Below are positions 12,231-24,276 of a stretch of DNA of 64,000 nucleotides, in pieces. Under the pieces are notes generated by a model. The model had not been told where the DNA came from, made no database searches, and worked only from the letters and a program-made list of their open reading frames with translations. Both the position numbers and the translations under genes were made by a program. Source of the DNA: Desmodus rotundus (Eukaryota; Chordata; Mammalia; Chiroptera; Phyllostomidae); the NCBI RefSeq assembly GCF_022682495.2, contig NC_071399.1, positions 5,561,342-5,625,341 of the forward strand, given 5' to 3'. Every line of letters begins with the position of its first letter. The first letter of the stretch is position 1.

Positions 12231-15200
12231 CTTTCAGTTGCCATGAATCATGGTGTGTAAAAACAAATAAACAAACAAAACACCCAAGCCCCTGAACTGC
12301 CCTGGGATCCTTAGAAAAATTTATTTTGCTATTGTTATTCATCCCATGTATCAATCGACAGTGTATTATTTTATTTTTAAAGGCTATTCAGTCATCTATT
12401 TTTAATGCACTGTCAAAGTATTAAATACTTTTGCCGGCTGGTTTAAAGATAATACTGTCACACTCTACCATCTTTTATAAATAGAAGACTGAACGAAATA
12501 TTTTGCATGCCTCTGTTATGAATTATAAAGAGCTGGGACTTGATTGCTTCCTCAAGAACAATGCTGAAGGACCTAGGATTCCTATCGGATTAGACCCTTT
12601 CCTACAGTACTGCATCCTATGGTGAAAGCCATGCAAAGGTTAGACGCTCTGAGGTCAGATACGATGGTCTCCTTACTTTCTGATATATACACTCGCCAAT
12701 TTGTCTTTTTGGGTAGAGAACATGACATGCCTCAGCCCAACAGCTCTTCTTCACTGTCCTGGAACACAGTTTCTCCTTCTGTTTAGAGTATTGATTACTA
12801 GACTCTGAGCGTAGAAGGCGTCTTGTCCAGAGAGCATCCCTCTGACTGGCTGATTTCTGGAGAGGCCCGCTGATGTGTTCACGGTTACACCTGGAACTGA
12901 CAACCAAGCTGAGTCCTCCTTGGTGATTAAAATAGAGATTTAACAAATCTCCAGTTCTTAACATATCTTTTTCATAGGGTGCTTAACTTCACACATTATC
13001 TGGGTTATTTTATTTTTTGCAGGTTTCTAATTTTTACACCATTTAGACACATTGGAGGTGTTTATAGTCATCAGTCTCTAACATTTTAAATCCATCTTGA
13101 AAGTTTTTTATATATCTCTATAAAGATATTTATTCCTGATTTTAATTTGGATAGCACAGACATTTCCCTGGTCTTCATGCAGGATCAAAGTAAGCGGGAG
13201 GCCCTGATGCTGCCCGCCCTGGAGATTCAAAGAAATGCCCCACCTCAGAGATCTCGAAAAGGAGTGGGAGACAGAATCATAAACCGGAGACAATGCATTG
13301 TGCTTATCACCCTGGGGGATCCAGTTGCAAACTTCACTTGGCTTCAGAGTAGCATCTCTAAATGGGAGGATGGTAAAGCATTTCCAGGTGAAAAGCGGAT
13401 GATGGGGTATCTGCAAGTATAATGAGGCGGGAAAGTGCTGGACTCGTGAGGTGGTGGTCATGCTGTGCACTACAGTGAGGAGAAGAGGGCAGAACAAGGG
13501 GACAGGACCAGCCTGGGGTGGCCTTCCTCCGCATGAAACACACTCACTTCAGCATCAGATTTTTGAGTGTGTGTTTGAGTGTTTGTGTGTTTAAAAACAA
13601 ATCATAGAAGTTTTCATAGGGTACATTAAGTCCTACATGTTAGTTCAAATGATATTTTGTGGGATGTCTTAGGAATGTGTTATAAGTATTGTTTTGGGGG
13701 TAAAATTGTTTTCAAATTGAGATAATATTAACCAATGTATCAGAAAAAAATCCATTTTTTTAATAGAGCCTTTCCTCGAATTATTAGTTACTATTACTTT
13801 CCCTCATTGTTTAAAACCTTCTAGCCAAATTCGGTTCTTTGACCCTTGAAGGTGTGGTATTTCTTGGCGTTGACCTTTTGAGACATCTCAGGTTGGAAAC
13901 CATTACTGGACCTTTCCTTTCCTGAAGGGCCGAACACTTGCCTGGCTCAACCTACAAAACCAAGAGGTGTCAAGGGTTTCTCTCTGCCTCTGGCGGTTGC
14001 TTCATTACTCAAGGTCACCATTAACAGAGTGACCTTCATATTTGGGAATAAGCTTGAGAAACACATGCACTACCCTCTTCAACCTCAAAACCATATGATT
14101 AGCATCATTACTGTATATACTTCCTGACTCAGTGCAAAAGAGTAACAGCAGTCACGCTTATCGTCATGGGTAATCCGTTCAATTGGAAAATAAATGCTTG
14201 ACAATCGCAGGTTCCTAGTGACCACTGAGTCTTGTTTTGACTGGACAGTGAGTGATTAGTAGACAGTTTCTCTGCATCACTTACCTAACTTGTATGGCTG
14301 ACAGTGGATTTACCCACGCTTTTTATCTTCCTGTTCTGTATTTCATGTGACACGCATTAGCTTGTCTCTATCTTGTGGTTTTACCATAAATTAATTTTAC
14401 TTTCTCAGCATAATCTCATGGGCTAATATGAACTTGATCTTGTTCTGTTTGGACTTTATTCCTACCTAAGGGATTTGCAGTCCAGAACTCATTCCTTTCT
14501 CTGCTTTTTGTGGCAACATGGCTGTGTCTCAATTGAACAATAGTTTAAACTGGGGATATTATATATAATATTAATTAATACAGGCATACATGGGTAAATC
14601 AAATGTATTGAATTTGAAAAAAATTTAAAAACTGATGATGAGGAAATCTTTGCTGGAAACGTGAAAAAATTGCATGGTTTTTCCTACTTGATAATTGATG
14701 TGTTGGTAGTAAAATCTTTTGTTGAGCAACTGAAGTTAAAGGTCAGTGATCTGAAAGAGCTAATTACCCAAGGTCAATGTTGATAGTATTCTGAACACGT
14801 CTCTCTTAGCAGTCTGAGAAGTCATGGGAAGTTCTTTTTCTAGCACAAAACTATAAACACTCACATTAAATAAAGTTTATAAAACAAATATTAACCAGTA
14901 ATGTCATCATTGGCAAAGTTACATCAATTACAAATTTTCCCCACGTGTTAAAGCTCTTTTAACTTTTATCAGCGTGTAATTATTATAGAATAGATCATTT
15001 TAATGATTCATTATGTATGAAGTCATTTGACAACACAATTAGCTTTGTGATGAAATTTCTATTCTTTTGATCATTCTGTACCTAAAATGAATGTGGATAG
15101 TTTTACATCTAATTTCCTGAAATTAGAAGATTAAAGACAGAAACAGCCTCTTGTATTTAAATGAGACACGAAATGACTAGATTGCATTCGCTCTTCAGAT

Positions 15201-16659
15201 GTTCGTCCTGGAAGCAGAGAACTCTGACTGCGGGGTGGCTGTTTTTCCTCATTATTCATTCATCAGATCTTTGGGTACTGTGCTGCCGGCTCTCATTATC
15301 ACCCATGTTTTCAAAGTGTGGTTGTAACTGTGATCTGGCCATTACAGAATAGGTCTTACAAGTTCTCAGGAACAACACATACCCGTGCATTGTGCAAAAA
15401 CTTAAGAAATGCGACCTCACCGAGCCAGAATAGAATTTCTGAAAACCTGTGCAAATGTGGCAGTGTGCTGTAAAAACAGTACTTTGTGGCTATGCGTGTG
15501 TTTCATTGTTGTTGGCTACATACTTACTAAATGCAGTTAAGTCCTATTATGTTCTTATATCCAGGATTTTTGTTGCATACTAATCACTGAGGCTTATCTT
15601 TTCCATTTACAATGTATTTCAACCAAAAGCATCTTTGATAGTCAATGAAACTTATATGGAGTTTATTCTCCATCTAGTAAATACAGAAAGAGATTTAATT
15701 GCTGTGAAAACAAGATAAAATGAGTTCTATATCTACTAAGATTTGGTTAAGGATGGAAACATAGCTGAGGCACATTATATTATGTTTTCTCAAATTATTT
15801 GCTGTTGTTGGCTAACACACAAAAAAGCATAATTTTATACTGAAGTGAGTAAAAGTTATCTTAAATATTTCAAGGCTATATTTGTTCATAGATTAAGTTT
15901 TATTATTGGTAGGTAGAATTTTGCTCCCCAAATGATGCCCAGTGAGAAATCTCTGATGATAACAAAGTCACAAAAATAATTTTTATAAAGATGCTTGTGA
16001 AAACTATCATATATTGCACAAACACAAATACCATTCCTCTGTGTTCAATACTTCTATTATATTGATATTGCTGATAGTAGCTTGTTTTTCAATTGGTAGA
16101 TAGGATAAAGAATAAAACTCTCCATAAAGTATCATCAACTCTGATTAAGTAGATTTCTTATTAAGGGAATTCTCATTAAAGGATTTAGTGCAGTGGATAA
16201 TTCTAACCTCATTTATATTTAATTTTGAGATATTTGGACTTAGAATTTTTTTACCTTACTTACAACTTTATCTGATATTTTGGAATTCTTATTCTCACCC
16301 TGGGACATTAACTGTTGGCTTGAATTTCCACACTTTCCCTAAACTCTAAGACTTATGTAACCAGAACTCTATGTGGAGAAATATGGCAAGAGTTTTTGAA
16401 CTTATATAAAACTGAAAAGAGAAATGATTTTTTTCTCTTTACATTTGTGTTTTTGAAAAGATATAAATCTTTTATCCTAACAGAAACAGAACACTAACAT
16501 TTGAAATTATATGAGGAAATTATATTTATTTAAACTTAAATTAAACATATAAAATCATATTGACTGGAAGTTGTAATTAAGATTTTACTGTTAAAATTTA
16601 ATTAATCTGAAGTACAGATTATTTTTGCTTGAGAAAAATCAGAATTAACTGAACAGCAT
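12231..16659. other. unassigned intergenic DNA (4.4 kb)
   Basis: The longest stretch without a recognised element. It holds only short frames, including a 129-codon minus frame at 13108-13497 that overlaps a 91-codon plus frame and lacks coding signs. A fragment at 15905-15970 (GAATTTTGCTCCCCAAATGATG) might be an LTR relic. Conserved non-coding elements could hide here, but that needs comparison with other genomes. Confidence 0.4.
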
Positions 16660-17315
16660 TTTTTTCTTTTTTTCTTTTTATTTTTTTGGATATATTTATT
16701 GGTTATGCTATTACAGTTGTTCCATTTCCACCCCTTCACTCAGCTCCATCCTGCCCACCCCCTCCCTCCCACATTCCCCCCCTATAGTTCATGTCTATGG
16801 GTCATACTTATAAGTTCTTTGGCTTCTACATTTCCTACACTATTCTTACCCTCCCCCTGTCTATTTACCACCTATCATTTATGCTATTTATTCTCTGTAC
16901 CTTTCCCCCCTCTCTCCCCCTCCCAATCCCCTATTGATAACCCTCCATGTGATCTCCATTTCTGTGGTTCTGTTTCTGTTCTAAGTTGTTTGCTTAGTTT
17001 TCTTTTGTTTTGGTTTTAGGTGTGGTTGTTTAACTGTGAGTTTGCTGTCATTTTTACTGTTTATATTTTTATCTTCTTTTTCTTAGATAAGTCCCTTTAA
17101 CATTTCGTATAATAATGGCTTGGTGATGATGAACTCCTTGAACTTGACCTTATCTGAGAAGCACTTTATCTGCCCTTTCATTCTAAATGATAGCTTTGCT
17201 GGCTGGATACAGTAATCTTGGATGTAGGCCCTTGCCTTTCATGACTTGGAATACTTCTTGCCAGTCCCTTCTTGCCTGTAAGGTCTCTTTTGAGAAATCA
17301 GCTGACAGTCTTATG
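16660..17315 (-). mobile_element. HAL1/L1-like insertion, antisense
   Basis: A T-rich start (16660-16690) marks the antisense of an A tail. It is followed by the pyrimidine tract typical of bat L1 3' UTRs (CCACCCCCTCCCTCCCAC near 16755) and then by CTTTGCTGGCTGGATACAG near 17194, CCTTTCATGACTTGGAATAC near 17236 and TTTTGAGAAATCAGCTGACAG near 17288. The latter set is the pattern I associate with HAL1 or a related L1 3' region. It is truncated at its 5' end near 17315. The L1-class call is firm; the HAL1 label is a best guess. Confidence 0.65.
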
Positions 17316-17485
17316 GGAATAAAGATATAACTATTATCTATATGCTTATAGGTGGGGGATGCTCTTACTCCAGACTGATTTTAGTTCTGCCTATAGTCAA
17401 AAGCACAGAAACTTCCAGTAGTGCCTGTCTTTGTCTACCTGTTATCAACATCTCATTTGTGTAGTTAAGAATTATTACAGAAAAT

Positions 17486-17840
17486 TTCCTGGGCTGCCAT
17501 AGTACAGTACCACAAACTAGGTAATATATAGCAACCAACATTTATTCTTTCATAATTACTGAAACTAGAATTTTAAAATTAAGATACTTTCTCACTTCAG
17601 GAAAGAATTCTTTGCCTCTTCCTAGTTCCCGATGGTTCCCGGCAAGCCTTGGCATTCTTGGTTTATAGCTGCATCACTCCAATCTCTGCCTCCGACTGCA
17701 CACCTTCCTCCCTAGGTGTGTGTCCCTAAGTGTGCGCTGTTAGGACATTATTGCTGATCTGGTCTCCATCAAATCTCTTGCTCGTCCTCTGTGAGAGACC
17801 CACTTGCGTTTCTGCATATCTCCTGACTTACTCCAGTAAG
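17486..17840 (-). mobile_element. MLT1-like LTR, antisense
   Basis: It opens on the plus strand with GGGCTGCCATAGTACAGTACC and ACAAACTAGGT (the antisense end of MaLR LTRs), then CTTGCCAGTC-less sequence leading to CTTGGCATTCTTGG, TAGCTGCATCACTCCAATC near 17669, and CTGTTAGGACATTATTGC. This is the common antisense order of the MLT/MST group. It is old and fragmentary. Confidence 0.65.
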
Positions 17841-17892
17841 GGTTGAACCTATAATCTCAGGCTGGACCGGCTCTGTGAGAGGTCAACAGGGA

Positions 17893-17896
<4 letters not shown>

Positions 17897-17925
<29 letters not shown>
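17897..17925. repeat. (TG)n microsatellite
   Basis: About 14 uninterrupted TG units. They create the His/Thr-rich part of a minus-strand frame at 17857-18156, which is therefore not a gene. Confidence 0.95.
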
Positions 17926-17929
<4 letters not shown>

Positions 17930-19979
17930 GTTTTCCTTCTCTCACCTCCCTCAGCGTTTACCCACCAAGAGAAGAGAAGAACCATTTTTGGTTTGGAGAC
18001 AAAGGAATTAGAATGTTGTGTGATGAAAGACAGATATTTTAAAACCCCATTTGTAATAAAAACCAGATAGAAAAATATCAGTATTTGGAATTGAACATTA
18101 TGCCCCATTTTTGTCTGCAGTGTTTTCTGATGTTCTTGGTTTATGATGTTAATCATCGAAGCAGTGCAGTAGTGAGGAATGTTCCAGCAACTGTGATCTC
18201 TAGAATGTATTATGTATGTATGCCCAACACTTGCTCACTTGAGATAATTGATAGTTATTTGGATTAGTAAATGAATATATAAATAAACACTGGAAACTGA
18301 GGGAGGACTTCATTTGAAAATAGTTCTTTATAAGACCTATAAATACCATTTTATTATTTTTATACTTGAAACCAACTTGATTTAGGTAGTATGACTTCCC
18401 ATTAATTAGCCCCCCTGGAAAGCTATTTTTTTCTAAATCTGATGAATAAGTACACCTTTCCTTTTGGGAATGTTTAATTCACAAACACACATGCACACAG
18501 AAACAAATGATAGAACTGCTTTTAATAATATGACTTTTTATTTTAGTCTACTCCTTAACTTGTATGTTTACATACCCAGCTATCACCTGTAATAATTAAA
18601 GTAATTATATATTACTTCAAAAGAACATATTGTTAACTATAACAAAGCCATTTCCATCAAAACAGTGTTAGCCAAAAATAATTGAAAATGTAGCCCACAG
18701 AATAGAATTCAGAGTGTTTATTGGCCTCCGTTTTAGTTCCCATTTGTTTGTTACTGTAATCTTTGGTGCTCTTTCTGTAACAAGGGTGGCTTGAGCCTTT
18801 GTGATACAGATCAATCAGTCCTGAAAGAATGTTTTGAAATCTGCACTGAGATTTTTGTCTGCTCAGTCCTCTCTTTTTGAGTCCTTCACCAAATGCCTAC
18901 ACAAAGGGTTTAATTGGTGGAGATACTGAGAATCACCAAGCAGGCGTTGTGTTTTGATGAGCTGGAGAGAAGGGCCTGTGGTGATTATTCTTTCGAGAAT
19001 GCAAAGTTAATGACTTCACACTTTAAAATTCTATTGGAAGTCTCCAAAGTGCTATCTTGTGTTAAGTTATGTTATTTGTAAGGCATGCTATATTTCTATA
19101 GTATGCCATAACTCTTTAGGAAATAAAAGAAGCACTTGTGTGTGGAGATGTAAGATGGCAAAGTATTTTTTTAAAACCGATTTTGATGTAAAAGGCACAC
19201 CAAAGAGAGCAATGGCATGCTTCTTTTGGGGAAACATTAGAAGGCACGAAAGTCTCAATAAAAACTCCCAGGCACATGGGCCTTTACTCAGCACTTAGAC
19301 AAAGTGAGCAGCAGCTTTGTGTTCAGAAACTACGAATGAGTGATGGCTCATTTTGGAAAATAAAGGTAATGATGATGTCATCTTCTGGTGAATCGATTTT
19401 CCAGAAGGAAATGTTTTACTCACTTGCATATGGCACTAATGGAATAGGTAAGTGACTTGAGATTTTCGTCTGTATGTTTTGAATAAATACACATTTTCCC
19501 CTAGCTAGAACATTTTAGAGAGCATCTAAGAAATAGGTCACAGACCAGGCTGTGTGCTATGTTCCGTTATCATGGTAGCATTCATCAATATTCTACTAGA
19601 GTGTGTTTCCTTAGTTAGCTGGGAAGTTTTCAGTTTCTCTGACAGGTATTCTCTCAGACAAGGTCTGATCCTAGAGAACTCAAGGAGCATTTCTATTTCA
19701 ATAGAGAGACCACACAGACCTGGTATCAAACAACTGACACTTCTCTTTGCTTGAAATGTTCGACACGGGTGAGCTATTCAATTATGGAAGCTGTTAAGAG
19801 GAAGCCCGCCAAGTTGAATTCCCTGCTCTTGGTCGAAGCAGCAGAAGCACCGATGAAACATTGATAGCGTGCCCTTGGCCATGCCAACTGCTTTCCCTGG
19901 ACTCTGGCAGCCTGGGCACAACCTGAGTGTTTGATTTGAATGTTGGCCTTGGCCCTGCACTTCCTGTCTCTCCCCCAGA
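17926..19979. other. unassigned AT-rich DNA
   Basis: Nothing recognised in about 2 kb. Short frames on both strands overlap one another at 19059-19298 and 19538-19754. Confidence 0.4.
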
Positions 19980-20545
19980 TTGGGAACACTCCTGATTAGC
20001 GTTGTGTCTTATTGGTGAGAATGTGTCCTGCGGGAACTATAACCTGATGTCACCCAGTGGGAAACTATATAAAGATTCCCAAACTTCATGACACAGGAGG
20101 GAGAAAGCCGGAGGGAAGGAGAGAGCTAGGTTACAGTATGCTGACTCTGAAAAAAGAGTTGATTTTGCCCCATAGGGAAAAGTATGTCACAGTTAAAAGG
20201 GAGTAACCCAAAGCTAGACAAAGCACAGTGAACATGGTGGGGGGGGAGTCACCTTACCTGACACCTGTGAGAGAAGGGGCCCTGTCCCCGGCTTATTAGG
20301 AAACATTCCGATCAGACCAGCTGCAGAGACGGTAACGTAGTGGCACCGTCCTATGTGGGTTGGTGTGGCCGAAGGCACAGACCAGTCTCACCTGGGAGCA
20401 GGGCTGACATTGCTTAGGGCCAGGGGACTCCCTGGGATTCTACGTCCTGATTTCTTCGGTAAATAACGCCCCCTTTGCGCAGAGCTCCTGGGGCATGAAA
20501 GTCATACATTGTGTGTGAGTAACTGTTAATAAAAAAGAAACGAAA
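19980..20545 (+). other. LTR-like or promoter-like block of unknown origin
   Basis: A locally GC-richer block has a TATA-like box ACTATATAAAG at 20064-20074 and, 455 bases later, an AATAAA at 20528-20533. Between them lie CpG-containing stretches (GACGGTAACGTAGTGG near 20328, TTCGGTAAATAACGCCCC near 20456). This is the expected organisation of a solo LTR, but no TG...CA ends or target duplication were found. A TATA-driven host promoter is the alternative. No protein is indicated. Confidence 0.3.
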
Positions 20546-21204
20546 TGCATGTGGATCTGAGGTGGAAGAACTTCCACGCACTAGAAACTTGTTAATTTGC
20601 ACATTGGCAAACTGCACACATAGACATGCAAAGAAATGAAAGGAGTCCTGTGGACTTGTCCACAGAAGTGTGAATTAGGGAAGCGCTGCCAGCTCTGCCT
20701 GCAGGAGGGAGACGCACGTCTCACCCCCACCTCCCCATGGCGGGAGGGGGAGAAATAGCATTTTCTTCTAACACTAACTTAGGCACTGTTTCTCATCATG
20801 TTCTACATATTTTTGTAATAAACAGGTGCTTGCAGATTGCTTACATTCACTGTTTTTAATAAAACTTTTGTAATGAAAATTTTTGAGAGTAGGTGATTTT
20901 TTTAAATATCTCAACATTCACTTGTTTTGACAAATAAGCTGCTTCACTGAGAACTGACAATGCTTTTCCTTGGTTACTGGGCATCAGAGGTTGTTGATGC
21001 TTTTGCTAGTTAAGGGACATATTGAATGTTTCTGCTAAAAGTGTTATTTAGAAATGGTATAGGTATGAATGGAACACACTTGAGAGCTACTACTTGATAT
21101 TTAATGGAGCAAAATATATGAGGAGGAATTTTGCTTTGTAAGACTCATTCCTCCCTTAAAGAACTCCCGGAAATTTTTGTCATTAATTAGTTTTTTATAT
21201 TTAT
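20546..21204. other. unassigned AT-rich DNA
   Basis: No recognisable feature. Confidence 0.4.
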
Positions 21205-21725
21205 TTTATCAGTTTTATGATAAGTATTTCTGGAGTGTCTACTACGTGGAAACAGTACTAAACCTGAAGACATGCAGTGAATAAGCAGACCTGTTACATT
21301 CTGATTCAAGATACAGACATGAAACTCCTAACTACCAATTAAGTGATTGTAATCGCTATCGTCGTTATGATAGAGAAGTACAGAGCACTGTGGGGGAAGG
21401 TAGTGGGGCACCAGAAATCTCTCTTCAGGGCTTCTGAACAGAGCGCATCAGGATGCTCAGAGATGATCTGAGCACCATGGAGGAGGGAGGAGAGCAGGGC
21501 TGTCCTGGCAGAGGGAACAGCCCATGCCAGGCTCAGGCTGAGAGGAACTGACTCTTCTAAAGAAACAAGCAGAGGGCTGTGCAGCCTGAGAGCAGGACAC
21601 AGACCGGGAACGGCACCCAGGACGGTTCCAGACTGGGTAAACCAAGTCAAGAATTCTGGTCTTTTTTGTTTAGTGTGAAGAGAAGCCATAGAAGGCTTTT
21701 AAACACGTAATAAACAATAGATTTA
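21205..21725 (-). mobile_element. L2 LINE 3' part, antisense
   Basis: On the plus strand it starts with the antisense L2 tail (TTTCTGGAGTGTCTACTACG near 21228). It continues with an AGCAGACCTGTTACATTCTG stretch, GGCAGAGGGAACAGCCCATGCCAGGC near 21509 and GAGAAGCCATAGAAGGCTTTTAAA near 21681, in the order of the L2 3' end. The reading frame is lost. Confidence 0.65.
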
Positions 21726-21870
21726 AAGCTGGAAAATATCTTAGGTTCATACGGTACAATTTTGCATCTTCAGCAGTGGAGGCCCTAGGAAGGGAAGGGT
21801 TTTTCCCAAGTTCCCAGTGCAAGTAAGTGTTGAAATTGGAAATATTGCTTCTAAACTCCTCACAATGGTT
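21726..21870 (-). mobile_element. MIR3/Ther-like CORE-SINE, antisense
   Basis: AAGCTGGAAAATATCTTAGG near 21726, followed by GCAGTGGAGGCCCTAGGAAGGG and TTTTTCCCAAGTTCCCAGTG, fits the antisense of the CORE-SINE group (the 'gagctggaagggaccttagag' start). Diverged. Confidence 0.45.
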
Positions 21871-22224
21871 TCAGTGACGACACATAACGGTAAGTTAGAG
21901 GCCCTGGCCCTCCGTCCTGCACAGATGTGTGGCCGCGGGGACAGGAGTGGAAACAGGCTGTGCTGCATTTGGGGGAACACCCGTATGATGGATGGGGGTT
22001 CTATGGAAAAGCATGACAACATGAAAGAATATTTTTATTAGCCTTCATACATGTTACTACTTGAAATTCATTTGTAAAAAGAATGTATATTTGGCCTGCT
22101 TTATTTTCCCACATCCATCAGCCCACTCATTCACAGAAGTGATGTAATTTTAATGATCTAATTTATGAGTAAGAAACAGAAACCCTGTAGTTGACTCGCG
22201 TGGTGTAAGAAGTGCTGTGGTGTG
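21871..22224. other. unassigned DNA
   Basis: Contains a few CpGs near 21935 (GGCCGCGGGG) but no supported exon or promoter. Confidence 0.35.
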
Positions 22225-22345
22225 GATGAGAGGCAGCGTTGTGTCCTAGTTGAGCATCCTGACTCCCTTGGTTGAAAATGTGGCTCCGTATATCCTGCAC
22301 TGGGGGAGAAATTACTTCACTTCCATGTACTTCGGGTGTGTGTGA
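22225..22345 (+). mobile_element. MIR fragment, sense
   Basis: GAGGCAGCGTTGTGTCCTAG, TTGAGCATCCTGACTCCC, TTGAAAATGTGGCTCCG and GAAATTACTTCACTTCC are in MIR order. The copy stops at a mariner insertion. Confidence 0.5.
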
Positions 22346-22361
22346 GGGTGTATTTGTATGT

Positions 22362-23027
22362 GAGGTCTGTCTGGAAAACGTGCAGCCGTTGTTAATATAA
22401 CAGGAGTGGTTTGTGTGACATCGATGTAACCTGGCAGCCAAGGAGAGTGGACTGGAATGCACGTGTGTGAACAATGACGACTTCACTGTAATCAGTGGGC
22501 GGTAGACGCCATTGAGTGAGCACGTTGTAATGTGTGGCCGTCATATTCAAAATAACTGAGCCAGTACAGCAACGAATCTGCATCAAATTTCGTGTTAAAC
22601 TTGAACATTCCTCCAAAGAAACCTTTTGGATGGTTCGAAGGCCCCAGCCCTGGGCACCTGGAGACTGGCAGCTTCATCATGGCAACGCGCCCGCTCCTGC
22701 ATCAGGTCTCATGCAGAGTTTTTGGTACAACATCAAATCACTCAGGTGGCTCAGCCCCACTACAACCCAGATTTGGTGCCCTGTGACTTCTGACTTTTCC
22801 CAAAACTAAAATCACCTTTGAAAGGGAAAATATTTCAGACTGTCAGTGAGATTCAGGAAAATACGATGGGGCAGCTGATGGTGACTGGGAGACTGTGTGA
22901 GGTTCCCAGGTGCCTACTTTGAAGGGGACTGAGGCGTCATTGTTCTATATACAGTGTTTCTTGTATCTTTTTCAGTAAATGTGTCTATTTTTCATATTAC
23001 GAGGTTGGATACCTTCTGGACAGACAA
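22362..23027 (+). mobile_element. mariner transposon, internally deleted
   Basis: Inverted ends: AGGTCTGTCTGG at 22363-22374 and CTTCTGGACAGAC at 23013-23025. Inside are the remains of a transposase. Near 22570 it codes for RICIKFRVKLEHSS, similar to the amino-terminal part of mariner transposases. Near 22675 it codes for LHHGNAPA where the family has HHDNAPA, so the second catalytic aspartate reads as glycine. Near 22755 it codes for YNPDLVPCDF, the third catalytic block, in another frame and before a stop. At about 665 bp it is roughly half the usual 1.3 kb because the middle is missing. It cannot encode an active enzyme. Confidence 0.85.
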
Positions 23028-23030
23028 TAT

Positions 23031-23161
23031 GTGTGTGTGTGTATACATATATATGTATATGTATGTATGTATGTATATGCATGTCTATGTGTATGTATGT
23101 TTATATGTATATAGATATATATGTATATATATAAAGAGAGAGAGATGCAGAGAGAGAGAGC
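23031..23161. repeat. compound TG/TA/GA simple repeat
   Basis: Mixed (TG)n, (TATG)n, (TA)n and (GA)n sequence begins within a few bases of the mariner end. It is the sole source of a Tyr/Cys/Val-rich 76-codon frame. Confidence 0.9.
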
Positions 23162-23224
23162 TCTTTCAGGATGCAGATACTTAAATTAATAAAATATAGT
23201 AATTAATAAGATTACTTAGGTTAT

Positions 23225-23290
23225 TTGGTTATTTCCTGGCATGTAGTAAGCACATAATAAATATTAAAAAATATAGATATTATTATAAGA
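23225..23290 (+). mobile_element. MIR/L2 3' tail fragment
   Basis: CCTGGCATGTAGTAAGCACATAATAAATATT is the recognisable 3' end shared by MIR and L2. Confidence 0.6.
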
Positions 23291-23299
23291 AAAGACAAA

Positions 23300-23876
23300 C
23301 TTTAAAGAATTAGTTATGCAGACAGAGCTATGGTCCAACAGCTATGATGGACCAGGTCCCATAAGCTCTTTATCAATATTGAATTGACCGTCTTACCTGG
23401 ACAGTGAAGAGTAGAATGGATTTCTCACTATGTAGTGGACTGAATCTCTTATCTTACCTGGAAACAGGGATGTAGCCTGAATCCCTTATTATAAAGGGAG
23501 ACAACCCCTCCCATTAGCTAAACTGGTTGGAATGAGCCACAAGTAATATAATTTATGAAAAGAAGATACAGTGTCCAAACCATACCTTACCTGCATCCCA
23601 CAATGCACTGCATGCTCACAGACAAGGGTTTTACCCAATGAAAATGGTGACCTTTATTTCCTCTGCTGCTTAGTAAAATACTAATGAAATATCAGCTTGA
23701 GTAATAATAGCTGATGTGATACCCAACACAACTGTGGAAATTTCTCTGTCCTTTAAACCTGGCTGTTGAGGATATTGCAAAACAGAAAGACAAAGATTAT
23801 AGATAAAATTTTCACATTTGTTGCTAAAGCAAAATTTGAGTGCTAGCCTTACCACGCCGGGTGAAATGCTTAGACC
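23300..23876. other. unassigned DNA with a 61-bp internal repetition
   Basis: TCTTACCTGG occurs at 23391-23400 and 23452-23461, each followed by related text ending in CTGAATCYCTTA. This makes a loose two-copy repeat with a 61-base step. It may be part of an uncharacterised repeat family. No gene. Confidence 0.4.
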
Positions 23877-24276
23877 AGGGGGTCTGACCCACGTCCTGAA
23901 GGCCGCATGTGGCCCAGGATGGCAGTGAATGCAACAACACAGAATCATAAATTTACTTAAAACATTACTTAGTTTTACTACTAAGTTTCATGCTAAGTAT
24001 TATGACTTAGATATGTACCTTTGCTATATTAGTGATCACAAATGTGGTACCTGCTTGACGTTTTTAAAAGATTATTGAAAGGGCCACTGCATAATTAGGG
24101 TTACTATGTGAGAACATTTTTTTGCTTATCTTTGGTAACGAATATCATGAAAATTATGCATGGACCTCTTTTTTGCTCATCGGTTTTCATTAGTGTTAGT
24201 GAATTTAATGTGTGGCCCAAGAAAACTCATCTTCCAGTGTGGCCCAGAGACGCCAAAAGGTTGGACACTCCTGACT
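23877..24276. mobile_element. hAT-type non-autonomous DNA transposon
   Basis: The ends are CAGGGGGTCTGACCC on the left and GGTTGGACACTCCTG on the right, of the CAGGGGT...ACCCCTG type used by hAT elements. Inside are GGCCGCATGTGGCCCAGG near 23901 and a mirrored TGTGGCCCAAGAAAACTCATC near 24210. Flanking 8-mers GCTTAGAC and ACTTACAA are a plausible decayed target duplication. No transposase frame. Confidence 0.6.

Noticed and set aside
13108..13497. 129-codon minus frame as an exon
   Set aside because: A 91-codon frame overlaps on the plus strand and no convincing acceptor and donor pair flanks it.
22534..22809. 91-codon frame as a functional transposase
   Set aside because: It joins only the two ends of a mariner transposase, lacks the middle, changes a catalytic residue and has the last block out of frame.
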